From contig NZ_LR594662.1 in the NCBI RefSeq assembly GCF_901827175.1, forward strand, positions 3,906,001 to 3,970,000: 64,000 bases of DNA. Direction: 5' to 3'. Source of the DNA: Variovorax sp. RA8 (lineage in GTDB: Bacteria; Pseudomonadota; Gammaproteobacteria; Burkholderiales; Burkholderiaceae_C). A model generated the notes under the pieces. It was not told the DNA's origin. It was given only the letters and a program-made list of their open reading frames with translations, and did not search any database. Below, piece after piece: positions 35,669-43,671 of the stretch; position 1 is the first letter of the stretch, and each line of letters starts with the position of its first letter. The translations under genes were made by a program, and so were the position numbers.

Positions 35669-36687
35669 GGATTGCACCATGCAGCAGGAAGGAGGAGCGC
35701 GCTCGCGGCCAGTGCTGCTGTCATCCAGACCACCCGCGCGCCCAGCGTTGCCGCGTGGCGGGTGTCGGCGGCGGTGGGCTCGCGGCCTGCCGCATTCAGC
35801 ACGTAGACGCCGGGCTTGGCGAGGCGCACTCCGAGCAGCAAGCCCATGGCGGCCATGGGCCAGCCGCTGTTGGGGGACGGGGTCAGGCGGGCTTCGCGAA
35901 TGAGGGCGCGTGCCCCCACCCCAGCGCGACCCCGGAGCGGGACAGAGCAGGACAGCAGCAGCGCGGTCAGGCGGGCGGGCAGCCATGAGAGCGCGTCGTC
36001 GGCGCGCGCGGCCCACTTGCCGGCCCACTCCCAGGCGTGGCCATGGCGCTCGCCGCGGTAGCCCCACATCGCGTCGGCGGTGTTGGCAAAGCGATAGAGC
36101 GCCGCGCCCGGCAGGCCCAGCAGCAGGAACCAGAACAGCGGCGCGACCACCGAGTCGTTGAGGTTCTCGGCCAGCGATTCGATGGCGCTTTCGCGCACTG
36201 CGGCTGCGTCCAATGTCAGGACATCGCGGCTCACGAGGTGCGCGAGCCTGTTCCGCCCTGCGGTAAGCGAGCAGGCCAGCGCCGCCTCCACCGCGAGCAC
36301 CTCGTCCCGCAGCATGCGCCAGGCGAGCAGAGGCTTGAGCGCAAGGCCGAGCAGCAGCGCCGCTGCCCAGCCCGGCAGGTGAGCGGCAGTGGCGCTCAAG
36401 CTTGCGGCGGCGAGCAGGACGGCGGCGGCACCGGCGCACCAGGCCAGCGCTCCGGCGGCGAAGGGTCCGAACCGGCGGGACGGTGATGCATCGATCGGGG
36501 GCGCCACGCGGCGGCCGGTCCAGCCGAGGTAGCGGCCCATCCAGACGACCGGGTGCCAGCGCGCCGGGGGTTCGCCCAGTATTCGGTCCACGGCCAGGGC
36601 GAGGACCAGGGCCGCGGCGTGGACCAGCGCGGCACTGCCCCCATCCCAGCCCTCCCCCACAGGGAGAGGAAGCCAGAGCCAGGGCAC
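35665..36687 (-). CDS. cbiB: Adenosylcobinamide-phosphate synthase CbiB
   Basis: CbiB is a multi-pass membrane enzyme that attaches aminopropanol (phosphate) to adenosylcobyric acid. The 340-residue protein contains AVDRILGEPPARWHPVVWMGR near residue 32, LVSRDVLTLDAAAVRESAIESLAENLNDSVVAPLFWFL (conserved acidic/Asn core), GERHGHAWEWAGKWAARADD, and SPNSGWPMAAMGLLLGVRL. The start is GTG 36687, 1 nt after the cobA stop. GTG 36660 is an alternative, because the first ~10 codons fall inside a repeat-like GC block at 36638-36669. Confidence 0.9.
   Translation of the reverse strand: MPWLWLPLPVGEGWDGGSAALVHAAALVLALAVDRILGEPPARWHPVVWMGRYLGWTGRRVAPPIDASPSRRFGPFAAGALAWCAGAAAVLLAAASLSATAAHLPGWAAALLLGLALKPLLAWRMLRDEVLAVEAALACSLTAGRNRLAHLVSRDVLTLDAAAVRESAIESLAENLNDSVVAPLFWFLLLGLPGAALYRFANTADAMWGYRGERHGHAWEWAGKWAARADDALSWLPARLTALLLSCSVPLRGRAGVGARALIREARLTPSPNSGWPMAAMGLLLGVRLAKPGVYVLNAAGREPTAADTRHAATLGARVVWMTAALAASALLLPAAWCNP
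36638..36669. repeat. GC-rich imperfect palindrome overlapping the cbiB start
   Basis: The segment CCCCATCCCAGCCCTCCCCC-ACA-GGGAGAGG (read in two halves around CCTCCCCCACAGGGAG) resembles the short CCCTCTCCC/GGGAGGG hairpin elements that are scattered between genes in many Burkholderiales genomes. Here it forms codons 7-17 of cbiB if GTG 36687 is the start. It could be a repeat that has been absorbed into the N-terminus. That it is repeated elsewhere in this genome cannot be checked here. Confidence 0.4.
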
Positions 36688-36688
36688 C

Positions 36689-37258
36689 TCAGTCTTCGAT
36701 GCCGCGTTGCGCGGGGATGCCCGCCTTGAAGGCGTGCTTGACCATCTGCATCTCGGTCACGGTGTCGGCCAGCTCGACGATCTCGGGCGGGCAGCGGCGC
36801 CCGGTCAGCACCACGTGTACCTCGCGGGGGCGCGTGCGCAAGGTCTGCAGCACCGTGTCGAGCGGGAGCCAGCCGTAGATCAACGGATAGGTGATCTCGT
36901 CGAGCACGACCAGGAAGTGCTCACCCGCGAGGATCGCCGCCCTCGCCTTCTCCCAGCCCTCGCGCGCGAGCTGCGCCGAGTGCTCGAGGTCCTGGCTCTT
37001 CCAGCTGAAGCCGTCACCCAGTCCCTCGATGGGGATGCCGAGCTGCTCGAACATGCGGTGCTCGCCGAAGCGCGCGCTGGGCACCTTCATGAACTGGAAG
37101 ATCTTTACCGCCTTGCCGCGTCCGTGCGCGCGCAGCGCCAGGCCGAAGGCCGCCGTGCTCTTGCCCTTGCCGTCTCCGGTGTTGACGATCACCAGGCCGC
37201 GGCGTTCGCCCTCGGGCTTGTCGTAGGGCTTCTCGCCGGGCGGGGTTTCGATCTGCAT
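36689..37258 (-). CDS. cobA: Cob(I)yrinic acid a,c-diamide adenosyltransferase CobA/BtuR
   Basis: CobA transfers the adenosyl group from ATP to Co(I) corrinoids, serving both synthesis and salvage. The 189-residue protein has the P-loop [20 protein letters not shown] near residue 25, [20 protein letters not shown], the BtuR-type [19 protein letters not shown] near 125, and [33 protein letters not shown] spacer precedes ATG 37258; the btuD stop lies 19 nt upstream, consistent with the same operon. Also named cobO or btuR in other organisms. Confidence 0.95.
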   Translation of the reverse strand: MQIETPPGEKPYDKPEGERRGLVIVNTGDGKGKSTAAFGLALRAHGRGKAVKIFQFMKVPSARFGEHRMFEQLGIPIEGLGDGFSWKSQDLEHSAQLAREGWEKARAAILAGEHFLVVLDEITYPLIYGWLPLDTVLQTLRTRPREVHVVLTGRRCPPEIVELADTVTEMQMVKHAFKAGIPAQRGIED

Positions 37259-37277
37259 GGGTTCTCCTTGTCGATGT

Positions 37278-38048
37278 TCAATGCGGCAGGGCGATCCATT
37301 GCCCGGCCACGCGATGCACCACGACTCGCCCGCCGAACACGGACTCCAGCGCCTGGTGGGTCGCCGGATCCTGGCAGCCGCCCTGGTGCAGCACGCGGCC
37401 GCCGGCCATCACCACCAGCGCATCGGCCGCGAGCGCGACGTTGAGCTCGTGCAGCACGCTGACCACGGTGCGGCCCTCGGCCACCAGTGCGCGTGCCAGC
37501 GCCATCCAGTCGGCCTGGTGCGGCGGGTCGAGGTTGGCCAACGGCTCATCCATCAGCAGCAGCTCGGCCTCGACCGCGAGCGCGCGCGCCAGCAGCACGC
37601 GCTGTCGCTCGCCGCCCGACAGCTGGCCCAGCGGACGATCGCGCCAGTCCCAGGCCTGGGTGCTGCGCAGCGCGCGCTCGACCGCCGCGCGATCGGCCTC
37701 GGTGGGCGCCGCCAGCCAGCGCTGGTGCGGCAGGCGGCCGAGCATGGCGACGTCGTAGACCATCAGGTCGTCGGCGCTGCCCTCGCCCGCCCCGCCCTGC
37801 CCCAGCCAGGACAGCCGCCGGGCACGCGCGCGGCCCGACAGGGCGGCGAGCGGCTGGCCGGAGATGCGCACTTCGCCGCGATGCGCCAGCAGACCTGCCA
37901 GTGCCTTGAGCAGCGTGGACTTGCCGGCGCCGTTCGGGCCGACGATGCTGGTCCAGCGACCGGCCGCGAGCGCGAGGTCGATCGCATGCAGCACCTCGAC
38001 GGCGCCCAGCGCGGCGCTCACTTGCCTGGCCTCCAGGGCCGCTGTCAT
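37278..38048 (-). CDS. btuD: B12 ABC transporter ATP-binding protein BtuD
   Basis: This 256-residue ABC ATPase has Walker [10 protein letters not shown], the Q-loop segment [12 protein letters not shown], signature [18 protein letters not shown], Walker [13 protein letters not shown], and the switch His in [10 protein letters not shown]. Its relatives are BtuD and HmuV/FecE of FecCD-type importers. The B12 role is assigned from position between btuC and cobA under a cobalamin riboswitch. The ATG overlaps the btuC stop by 4 nt. Confidence 0.9.
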   Translation of the reverse strand: MTAALEARQVSAALGAVEVLHAIDLALAAGRWTSIVGPNGAGKSTLLKALAGLLAHRGEVRISGQPLAALSGRARARRLSWLGQGGAGEGSADDLMVYDVAMLGRLPHQRWLAAPTEADRAAVERALRSTQAWDWRDRPLGQLSGGERQRVLLARALAVEAELLLMDEPLANLDPPHQADWMALARALVAEGRTVVSVLHELNVALAADALVVMAGGRVLHQGGCQDPATHQALESVFGGRVVVHRVAGQWIALPH

Positions 38049-39052
38049 CGGAAGCCCCCCTGCGCATTGCGCCGGTGCATGAGCCACAGCAGGTAGCTGC
38101 CGCCGAGCACCGCCGTCAGCACGCCGACCGGCAGTTCCTGCGGCGCGATCAGCCAGCGTGCCAGCAGGTCCGCTGCCATCAGCAGCAGGCCGCCCATCGC
38201 GGTCGACAGCACGAGCAGCCGCGCGTGCGTGGTCTTGACGGCCGAGCGAACCAGGTGCGGCGAGGCCAGGCCGACGAAGGCGATCAGCCCTGTCTGCGCC
38301 ACGGCCGCGCCGGTGGCCAGCGCCAGCACCACCACCAGCGCCGCCCGCATCGCGCCCAGCGGCAGGCCCAGGCTCGCCGCGGTGGCCTCGCCGAGCGCCA
38401 GGCCGTCGAGCAGGGGCGCGAGCATCCACCCCAGCAGCAGGCAGGCCGCGCCCAGGGCGCCCATCACGGCGCAAGCGCTCCAGCCGACCAGGCCGGTGCT
38501 GCCGAGAATGAAGCCTTGCAGCGCCTGCAGGATGTCGGCGGAGGCGATGGAGATCAGGTCCTTGACGGCCCCCAGCACCACGCCGACGATCACGCCCGCG
38601 AGCAAGAGCCGCAGCGTCTGCTGCACGCCGCGTGCGAGCAGCAGCGTCAGCAGCACCGCCAGCACCGCGCCCAGGAAGGCCGCGCCGGTCAGGCCCAGGC
38701 GCACCACCCATTCGGTGCTGGTCGGCGTAACGCCGAACATCGCCAGGGCCACCGCCACACCCAGCGAGGCGCCCGAGGCGCTGCCGAGCAGGTAGGGGTC
38801 GGCCAGCGGATTGCGGAACAGCCCCTGCGCGACCGCCCCCGCGAGTCCCAGCAACGCGCCGGCGAGCCAGGCCCCGAGCGTGCGCGGCAGGCGGATGCCC
38901 CACACGATCTGCAGCGCCACCGGATCGTGCCGCGCCGCCAGCACGCTTTCGAAGCCGGTGCTGCCGATGCCCATGCCCAGCACGAGCAGGGCCGCGCCCA
39001 GGGCCAGCAATGCAATGCCCAGCGCCAGTGCGCGGCGATGCTCGCTCCTCAC
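38045..39052 (-). CDS. btuC: B12 ABC transporter permease BtuC (FecCD family)
   Basis: This 335-residue FecCD-family inner-membrane permease has many TM segments. Family marks are WGIRLPRTLGAWLAGALLGLAGAVAQGLFRNPLADPYLLGSASGAS and the late coupling region TGLIAFVGLASPHLVRSAVKTTHARLLVLSTAMGG. The start is GTG 39052, which overlaps the btuF stop (GTGA); the usual RTLGA...NPLADP spacing fits this start and no ATG is available. Translational coupling to btuF is implied. Confidence 0.92.
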   Translation of the reverse strand: MRSEHRRALALGIALLALGAALLVLGMGIGSTGFESVLAARHDPVALQIVWGIRLPRTLGAWLAGALLGLAGAVAQGLFRNPLADPYLLGSASGASLGVAVALAMFGVTPTSTEWVVRLGLTGAAFLGAVLAVLLTLLLARGVQQTLRLLLAGVIVGVVLGAVKDLISIASADILQALQGFILGSTGLVGWSACAVMGALGAACLLLGWMLAPLLDGLALGEATAASLGLPLGAMRAALVVVLALATGAAVAQTGLIAFVGLASPHLVRSAVKTTHARLLVLSTAMGGLLLMAADLLARWLIAPQELPVGVLTAVLGGSYLLWLMHRRNAQGGFR

Positions 39053-39987
39053 CCGCCGGCGCCTCCGAGCGCCTTCTCCCGCAGGCAGCGTGCCATCAGG
39101 CCCGCGGCCTCGCCCATGCGCGGGCTCGGACGCACCAGCACGTCGGACTCGTCGGCGGTGAAGCGGCAGATGCGGCCTTCGCGCACCGCGCGCATGCCGC
39201 CCCAGCCGGGTCGCCGCTCGAGCCCTTGCGCACTGCGTACGCCGACCATGATCAGGTCGGGATCGGCGCGCACCACGTACTCGGGATTGAGCTTGGGAAA
39301 GGGCCCCATCGAGGCCGGCACGATGTTCTTCACGCCAAGCCGCGCGAGCGTCTCGCCGATGAAGGAGCTCTCGCCCGCCGCGTAGGGCGCGTTGTTGACC
39401 TCGAAGTACACGCGGGTGCGCGAGATGCCGGCCGGGAGCGACTGCGCCGCGGCCGAGACGCTGGCATCGATGGCCTGCCACACCCGCTGCGCATCGGCGC
39501 CGCCCAGCACCTGGGCCAGCGCATCCAGCACGCGCCGCACATCCGCATGGCTGCGCGGCTCGAACACCAGCACCTTGAGGCCCAGCGCCTCCAGCCGCTG
39601 GGTGACGCGCGAGGAGCCGGCGAGCAGCACCACGTCGGGCTTCAAGGCCACGAGGGCCTCGACGTTGGGGTCGATGCCGCCGCCGAGCTGCGGCAGCGTG
39701 CGCACCGCCTCGGGCCAATTGGAATAGCGGTCGACGCCGACCAGCCGGTCGCAGGCGCCCAGCGTGCAGACCGACTCGGTCAGCGAGGGCAGCAGCGTCA
39801 CGATGCGCTGCGGCGGCCGCGGCAGCTCCACGGGCACGCCACGCTCGTCGGTCACGACCACGGCATGGGCTGCGAGCGCCCACAGGGCCAGCAGGCCGGC
39901 GAACAGAAGCCTGGTGAAGGCGCTACCTGCAGCACCTGCGCCTTCGGCTACGGTGCTATTCGCCTTCGGAACGGCCGTGCGGCTCAT
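39049..39987 (-). CDS. btuF: Periplasmic B12-binding protein BtuF
   Basis: This 312-residue cobalamin-binding protein has a signal-type hydrophobic segment (FTRLLFAGLLALWALAAHA) after an unusually long 28-residue N-region. The helical-backbone fold of the TroA/BtuF class follows, with RIVTLLPSLTESVCTLGACDRLVGVDRYSNWP, ALKPDVVLLAGSSRV, FPKLNPEYVVRADPDLIMVG and the C-terminal PSPRMGEAAGLMARCL. It delivers corrinoids from the periplasm to BtuCD. ATG 39987 overlaps the cobU stop by 4 nt. Confidence 0.9.
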   Translation of the reverse strand: MSRTAVPKANSTVAEGAGAAGSAFTRLLFAGLLALWALAAHAVVVTDERGVPVELPRPPQRIVTLLPSLTESVCTLGACDRLVGVDRYSNWPEAVRTLPQLGGGIDPNVEALVALKPDVVLLAGSSRVTQRLEALGLKVLVFEPRSHADVRRVLDALAQVLGGADAQRVWQAIDASVSAAAQSLPAGISRTRVYFEVNNAPYAAGESSFIGETLARLGVKNIVPASMGPFPKLNPEYVVRADPDLIMVGVRSAQGLERRPGWGGMRAVREGRICRFTADESDVLVRPSPRMGEAAGLMARCLREKALGGAGG

Positions 39988-40562
39988 AAGGCAACCTCCT
40001 TCAGGCTGAGCGGCAGGCCGGCCGCCATCAGCGTCACCCGCTCGCAGGCGGCGGCGACTTGCTGGTTGAGCCGGCCCAGCGCGTCGACGAAGGCGCGCGC
40101 CTCGCGGCCCATGGGTATCACGCCGAGGCCGATCTCGTTGCTCACCAGCAGCACCGGCCCGCGGGCATCGTGCAGCGCGTGCAGCAGCGCCATCTCGGCG
40201 GTAGCGGCGCAAGGCGGTGCCGCACCGGCGGCTTCGGCAGGCATCAGCAGGTTGGTCAGCCACAGCGTCAGGCAGTCGACCAGCACCAGCGTGCTGGACT
40301 CGGTGTGGCGGGCCACTGCGGGCCCGAGCTGGACCGGCTCTTCCACCGTGACGAGCCCGGGCACGCGCTGCGCCCGGTCGGCCCGGTGGCGCGCGATGCG
40401 CTCGCGCATCTCCGCGTCGTGCGCGGTCCCGGTCGCGATCAGCACGGCGCGGTGCGCCGGATCGCGCGCCAGCCATTCGGCCGCGCGCAGCTCGGCGCAG
40501 CGCGACTTGCCGCTGCGCTGGCCGCCGAGGACCAGCTCGCGCGTCTTGGTCTCGGGATTCAC
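39984..40562 (-). CDS. cobU: Adenosylcobinamide kinase/guanylyltransferase CobU (CobP)
   Basis: CobU phosphorylates adenosylcobinamide and adds GMP, making adenosylcobinamide-GDP for CobS. The 192-residue protein has P-loop LVLGGQRSGKSRCAE, ATGTAHDAEMRERIARHRADR with the GMP-accepting His region, LVDCLTLWLTNLL, LVSNEIGLGVIPMGREARAF and RLNQQVAAACERVTLMAAGLPL. The start is GTG 40562, which overlaps the btuB stop (GTGA). Confidence 0.94.
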   Translation of the reverse strand: MNPETKTRELVLGGQRSGKSRCAELRAAEWLARDPAHRAVLIATGTAHDAEMRERIARHRADRAQRVPGLVTVEEPVQLGPAVARHTESSTLVLVDCLTLWLTNLLMPAEAAGAAPPCAATAEMALLHALHDARGPVLLVSNEIGLGVIPMGREARAFVDALGRLNQQVAAACERVTLMAAGLPLSLKEVAL

Positions 40563-42448
40563 GACTTCGGTTGCCACCGCAGCGTCAGGTAGACCGCGCG
40601 TCCGCGCTGGTTGTAGCCATAGACGGTCTCGTAGTTCACGTCGTTGAGGTTGGTGATGCGGCCTTGCACGGCCCAGTCCTTCGACACCTTGTACTCGCCA
40701 TGGAGATCCACGGTGGTGAAGCTGCCAAGCCGCATGGTATTGCGCGTGTCGTCGAAGCGCCGGCCCACGTGCAGGGCCGAGGCGCCGAACTTCCAGGGAC
40801 CGACCGCGTAGTCGACGCCGAGCGTAGCCTGGTTCTTCGCTCGGCGCGGCAGCTGCGCGCCGGTGAGCTCGTTGCGGGGGTCCAGCGAATCGACGCTCGC
40901 GTGCACCGTCCAAGGTCCGAATTGGCCGTCGTACCCCAGCGTCCAGCCCTCGATGCGCGCGCGCGGCACGTTCTCGGGGCGCGTGGTGCTGGTGATGAAG
41001 CCGCGGATCTTGTTGTCGTAGCGAACCAGCTTCACGCTGTGCCCGTCCTGGCTCCAGGTGATGCCGATGTCGGTGTTCTTCCCCTCCTCCGGCTGCAGCG
41101 CAGGGTTGCCGAAGTCCGGGTAGTAGAGCTGGTTGAAGGAGGGCGCGACGAAGCTGGTGCCGTGCGACGCATGGATGCGCCAGTTCGGGGAAATGCGGTA
41201 ACCATAGCCCGCGAACCAGGTGTCGCTGTCGCCGAACTGCGAGTTCCGGTCGTGCCGCGCATTGAGCTGCCAGCTGTGGTTGCCGGCGTTGCCGTTGAGG
41301 CCGAGGAAGGCCGAATCGATGTCGCGATCGGTGACGGTGTATCGCGTGTCGCTGTTCACCTCCTGCGTGCGGCGCTCCAGCCCGGCCAGCACCGTGCCGA
41401 TCGGCGTCGCGATGTCGTTCTGCCAGAGGTACTCCTTCTGCGTCGTCTCGAAAAGGCCCGGCATGTTGAACGGGTCCGCGACGATGTTGCGCGTGTAATC
41501 GCGGCTCTGCGCATAGCGCAGCTGCGTCTTCCAGGCGGAGGTCACCGCGCCGCTCGCGCCGATGTAGGCGGTCTGGGTGCGCACCCGGCTGCGCGTGTCG
41601 CGTTCCGGACCGTCGTCGTAGTGGTTGATGCCTTCCGAATACAGCAGGCCGCTGTCGATCTTCCAGTCGGGGTCGATCTGGAAGCCCAGCGAGGCGTTGA
41701 GCGCGCTCTGCGAGAACGGATCGCGGTCGGGGTTGAAGTTGCCGAAGGGCACCCTGCGGTTGGTCGAGGAGAAGCCCTTGTCGAGAGTGCGCTGCGCATC
41801 GAGCGAATAGGTGAAGGGCCCCGAGGCGCCGCTGAAGCCGCCGGTGATCTGCTTGTAGCCTTCGCTGCCGAGGGTGGTCGACGCGCGCGGGCTGAACAGC
41901 GGATCGCCCGCCTTGCCCTTGCGCGTGAAGATCTGCACCACGCCGCCGACACCGTCGCTGCCGTACAGCGCCGAGGCCGGGCCCTTGACGACCTCGATGC
42001 GATCGATCATGTCGACCGGGATGTTCTCCCACGCCGGCGTGCCGAGCGTGGCCGAGCCATAGCGCACGCCGTCGATCAGCAGCAGGGTGTGGCGCGCCTC
42101 GGCGCCGCGGATGAACACGCTGCTGGCCTTGCCGGGACCGCCGTTGGCCGCGATCTGCACGCCGGCGACGCGCGCCAGGATCTCGGGCAGCGTGCGGCTG
42201 GCCTGCTGCTCGATCTCCGCGCGGTCGATGACGACCGTGTCGGACAGCAGTTCGTCGGCACGCGTGGGCGTGCGGTTGGCGGTCACGACCGTCTCGGCGA
42301 GCGCGGGAGTGCCTTGCGCGAGCGCCGGAGCGCAAGCCAGGCCGCCCAGGGCCGCGGCGATCGGGAGGACCAGGGCGCGCGGCCCCGAGAGAGGACGCGA
42401 CGAGGCGCGACCATCGGCATGCGCGGAAGAAACGCTGGAAGTCATCAT
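40559..42448 (-). CDS. btuB: TonB-dependent vitamin B12 receptor BtuB
   Basis: This 629-residue outer-membrane beta-barrel imports cobalamin with TonB energy. It has a signal peptide (ALVLPIAAALGGLACAPALAQ), a TonB-box-like stretch (ALAETVVTANRTPTRADELL), the plug domain (VVIDRAEIEQQASRTLPEILARVAGVQIAANGG, VFIRGAEARHTLLLIDGVRYG, EVVKGPASALYGSDGVGGVVQIFT), and a C-terminal barrel ending in an aromatic-flanked strand (RGRAVYLTLRWQPKS). ATG 42448 or 42445 is the start; neither has a strong RBS, in keeping with riboswitch control of translation. It is the first gene of the operon down to 34655. Confidence 0.93.
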   Translation of the reverse strand: MMTSSVSSAHADGRASSRPLSGPRALVLPIAAALGGLACAPALAQGTPALAETVVTANRTPTRADELLSDTVVIDRAEIEQQASRTLPEILARVAGVQIAANGGPGKASSVFIRGAEARHTLLLIDGVRYGSATLGTPAWENIPVDMIDRIEVVKGPASALYGSDGVGGVVQIFTRKGKAGDPLFSPRASTTLGSEGYKQITGGFSGASGPFTYSLDAQRTLDKGFSSTNRRVPFGNFNPDRDPFSQSALNASLGFQIDPDWKIDSGLLYSEGINHYDDGPERDTRSRVRTQTAYIGASGAVTSAWKTQLRYAQSRDYTRNIVADPFNMPGLFETTQKEYLWQNDIATPIGTVLAGLERRTQEVNSDTRYTVTDRDIDSAFLGLNGNAGNHSWQLNARHDRNSQFGDSDTWFAGYGYRISPNWRIHASHGTSFVAPSFNQLYYPDFGNPALQPEEGKNTDIGITWSQDGHSVKLVRYDNKIRGFITSTTRPENVPRARIEGWTLGYDGQFGPWTVHASVDSLDPRNELTGAQLPRRAKNQATLGVDYAVGPWKFGASALHVGRRFDDTRNTMRLGSFTTVDLHGEYKVSKDWAVQGRITNLNDVNYETVYGYNQRGRAVYLTLRWQPKS

Positions 42449-42539
42449 GGAAATACACAAGAGATCAATGCCCGTCACCGGCTTCCCCGCCGGTGCTTGG
42501 ACGTCATGGCTGCCGCCTGCTCGCGCATGCGGCAGCCGC

Positions 42540-42742
42540 CTCGTTGGCCGGTATCCGGGCTGACAGCACGCCCCCGCCGCCTTCCCAGGCACCTGTTTCA
42601 GGGCGCCCAGTGGCTTCTTGACGAGGGTGGCACCGAGGGGTGCCGGCTGTTTGACCGTTGCGGGGGCAGCGCAGGCTGGCTGGGCCCTGAAGGGCTTCGA
42701 CTCCTGCTTCCCGTTGAACTGCGCCGCGTGAACCACGGCGCG
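42540..42742 (-). ncRNA. Cobalamin riboswitch upstream of btuB
   Basis: Read on the minus strand, the segment carries the conserved cobalamin aptamer blocks in order. These are GTTCAACGGGAA (42711-42722 region), GCTGCCCCCGCAACGG (42655-42670), the B12 box GCCACTG (42608-42614), GGGAAGGCGG, and GTCAGCCCGGATACCGGCC (42546-42564). Adenosylcobalamin binding is expected to repress the eight-gene btuB-cobD operon. Downstream lie two perfect-arm hairpins, GGCTGCCGC/GCGGCAGCC and CACCGGC/GCCGGTG, with no U-run, so translational control or a non-canonical terminator is more likely than simple attenuation. This fills most of the gap 42449-42805. Confidence 0.95.
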
Positions 42743-42805
42743 AGCACCAACGCGCCGGATTTTATGGGTAAACGCCGGCTTGGCCGGAAACTACAATCGC
42801 CCCCC

Positions 42806-43030
42806 ATGCCTGCACCGAGCCGTATTGATCAGATCGCCGAGCGCGTCGAACGTTTGCTTGTGCGCCACGAAGAGGTGCAGCGAACCAATGCGCTGCTGCA
42901 AGACCAGGTGAATGCGCTGACGCGCGAGCGCGACGCGCTCAAGTCGCGCCTGGCCGCGGCGCGCAGCCGACTCGATGCGCTGCTCGAACAGCTGCCGGCC
43001 GATCCCTCCCAAGACGCCTCCTCCAACTGA
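42806..43030 (+). CDS. Small coiled-coil protein, ZapB-like (TIGR02449-type), upstream of zapA
   Basis: This 74-residue protein is almost wholly a coiled coil: RIDQIAERVERLLVRHEEVQ, NALLQDQVNALTRERDALKSRL and ARSRLDALLEQL show heptad spacing of Leu/Val. Small proteins of this kind often precede zapA in beta- and gamma-proteobacteria and are thought to act with it in Z-ring assembly. Its stop overlaps the zapA ATG (TGATG), which supports joint expression. The function is inferred from context and length. Confidence 0.75.
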   Translation: MPAPSRIDQIAERVERLLVRHEEVQRTNALLQDQVNALTRERDALKSRLAAARSRLDALLEQLPADPSQDASSN

Positions 43031-43383
43031 TGAAACAAGTCGAAGTCCAGATCATGGGCCAGAGCTACCTGCTCGGCTGCCCCGAAGGTGGCGAGCAGCA
43101 GCTGCGCGAGGCGGTCGAAAGGGTCGATGCCGCGATGTGCAAGATCCGCGACGCGGGCAAGGTCAAGGCGCGCGACCGCATCGCGGTGCTGGCCTCCTTG
43201 AACCTGGCCTTCGACCTGGCCCAGCGCGAGGCCTCGCTTGCCGCCGCCGTGGCGCCCCTGCCACCGGCCTCCGCGCCGACGCCAGCCGCGGCCCCGGGCA
43301 CCAGCGATGTCGACGACGCCCGAGCCTCGCAGTTGATCCAGCGCCTCGATCAAGCCCTCGCCGGCGACGGTCATTTGCTCTGA
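43030..43383 (+). CDS. zapA: Cell division protein ZapA
   Basis: ZapA promotes bundling of FtsZ filaments at the division site. The 117-residue protein has the N-terminal MKQVEVQIMGQSYLLGCPEGGEQQLREAVERVD and the coiled-coil core KARDRIAVLASLNLAFDLAQRE, followed by an Ala/Pro-rich linker (PLPPASAPTPAAAPG) and a short C-terminal helix (SQLIQRLDQAL). Downstream is the 6S RNA, an arrangement well known from other proteobacteria. Confidence 0.93.
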   Translation: MKQVEVQIMGQSYLLGCPEGGEQQLREAVERVDAAMCKIRDAGKVKARDRIAVLASLNLAFDLAQREASLAAAVAPLPPASAPTPAAAPGTSDVDDARASQLIQRLDQALAGDGHLL

Positions 43384-43423
43384 GGCGCACCCGCAGGCCC
43401 GGCGTCGGGCGTAAAATCCGCTT

Positions 43424-43604
43424 CGTCTGCGGTGTGCGTCGGGCTCTATATGTCCTTGTTCCAATGCTCTACGGAGCAGGGCTTGGTATATCGCTTGGCG
43501 GGTGTGATCATCTCGCGTCAGATGAACCCGAAGCCTTGCTGCCCTCGCCCACCTGAACCCCGGTTCAGGATGCGAGTCCGGCCCCACTCGCAGACACCTT
43601 TTCT
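43424..43604 (+). ncRNA. ssrS: 6S RNA (ssrS)
   Basis: 6S RNA binds sigma-70 RNA polymerase and mimics an open promoter. The candidate is about 180 nt long and starts after a -10-like TAAAAT at 43412-43417. Its ends pair: GGTGT...GCG...GGGCTC near 43431-43446 with GAGTCC...CGC...ACACC at 43574-43598, as in the 6S closing stem. Before the 3' arm lies the small hairpin CACCTGAACCCCGGTTCAGGATGCGAG (in two parts, CCTGAACC/GGTTCAGG), similar to the E. coli 6S element. The position right after zapA is the classic ssrS locus. Exact ends are estimated. Confidence 0.8.
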
Positions 43605-43610
43605 CGAAGG

Positions 43611-43643
43611 CCACGGCCCCGCTCTCGGGGCCGTGGTTTTTTT
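43611..43643 (+). terminator. Rho-independent terminator after 6S RNA
   Basis: A perfect 11-bp stem, CCACGGCCCCG-CTCT-CGGGGCCGTGG, is followed by a run of seven T (43637-43643). It would end the 6S/zapA transcripts just before the TSUP permease gene. Confidence 0.92.
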
Positions 43644-43671
43644 AAGTTTCAAAAAGACCAACACTTCCCCC

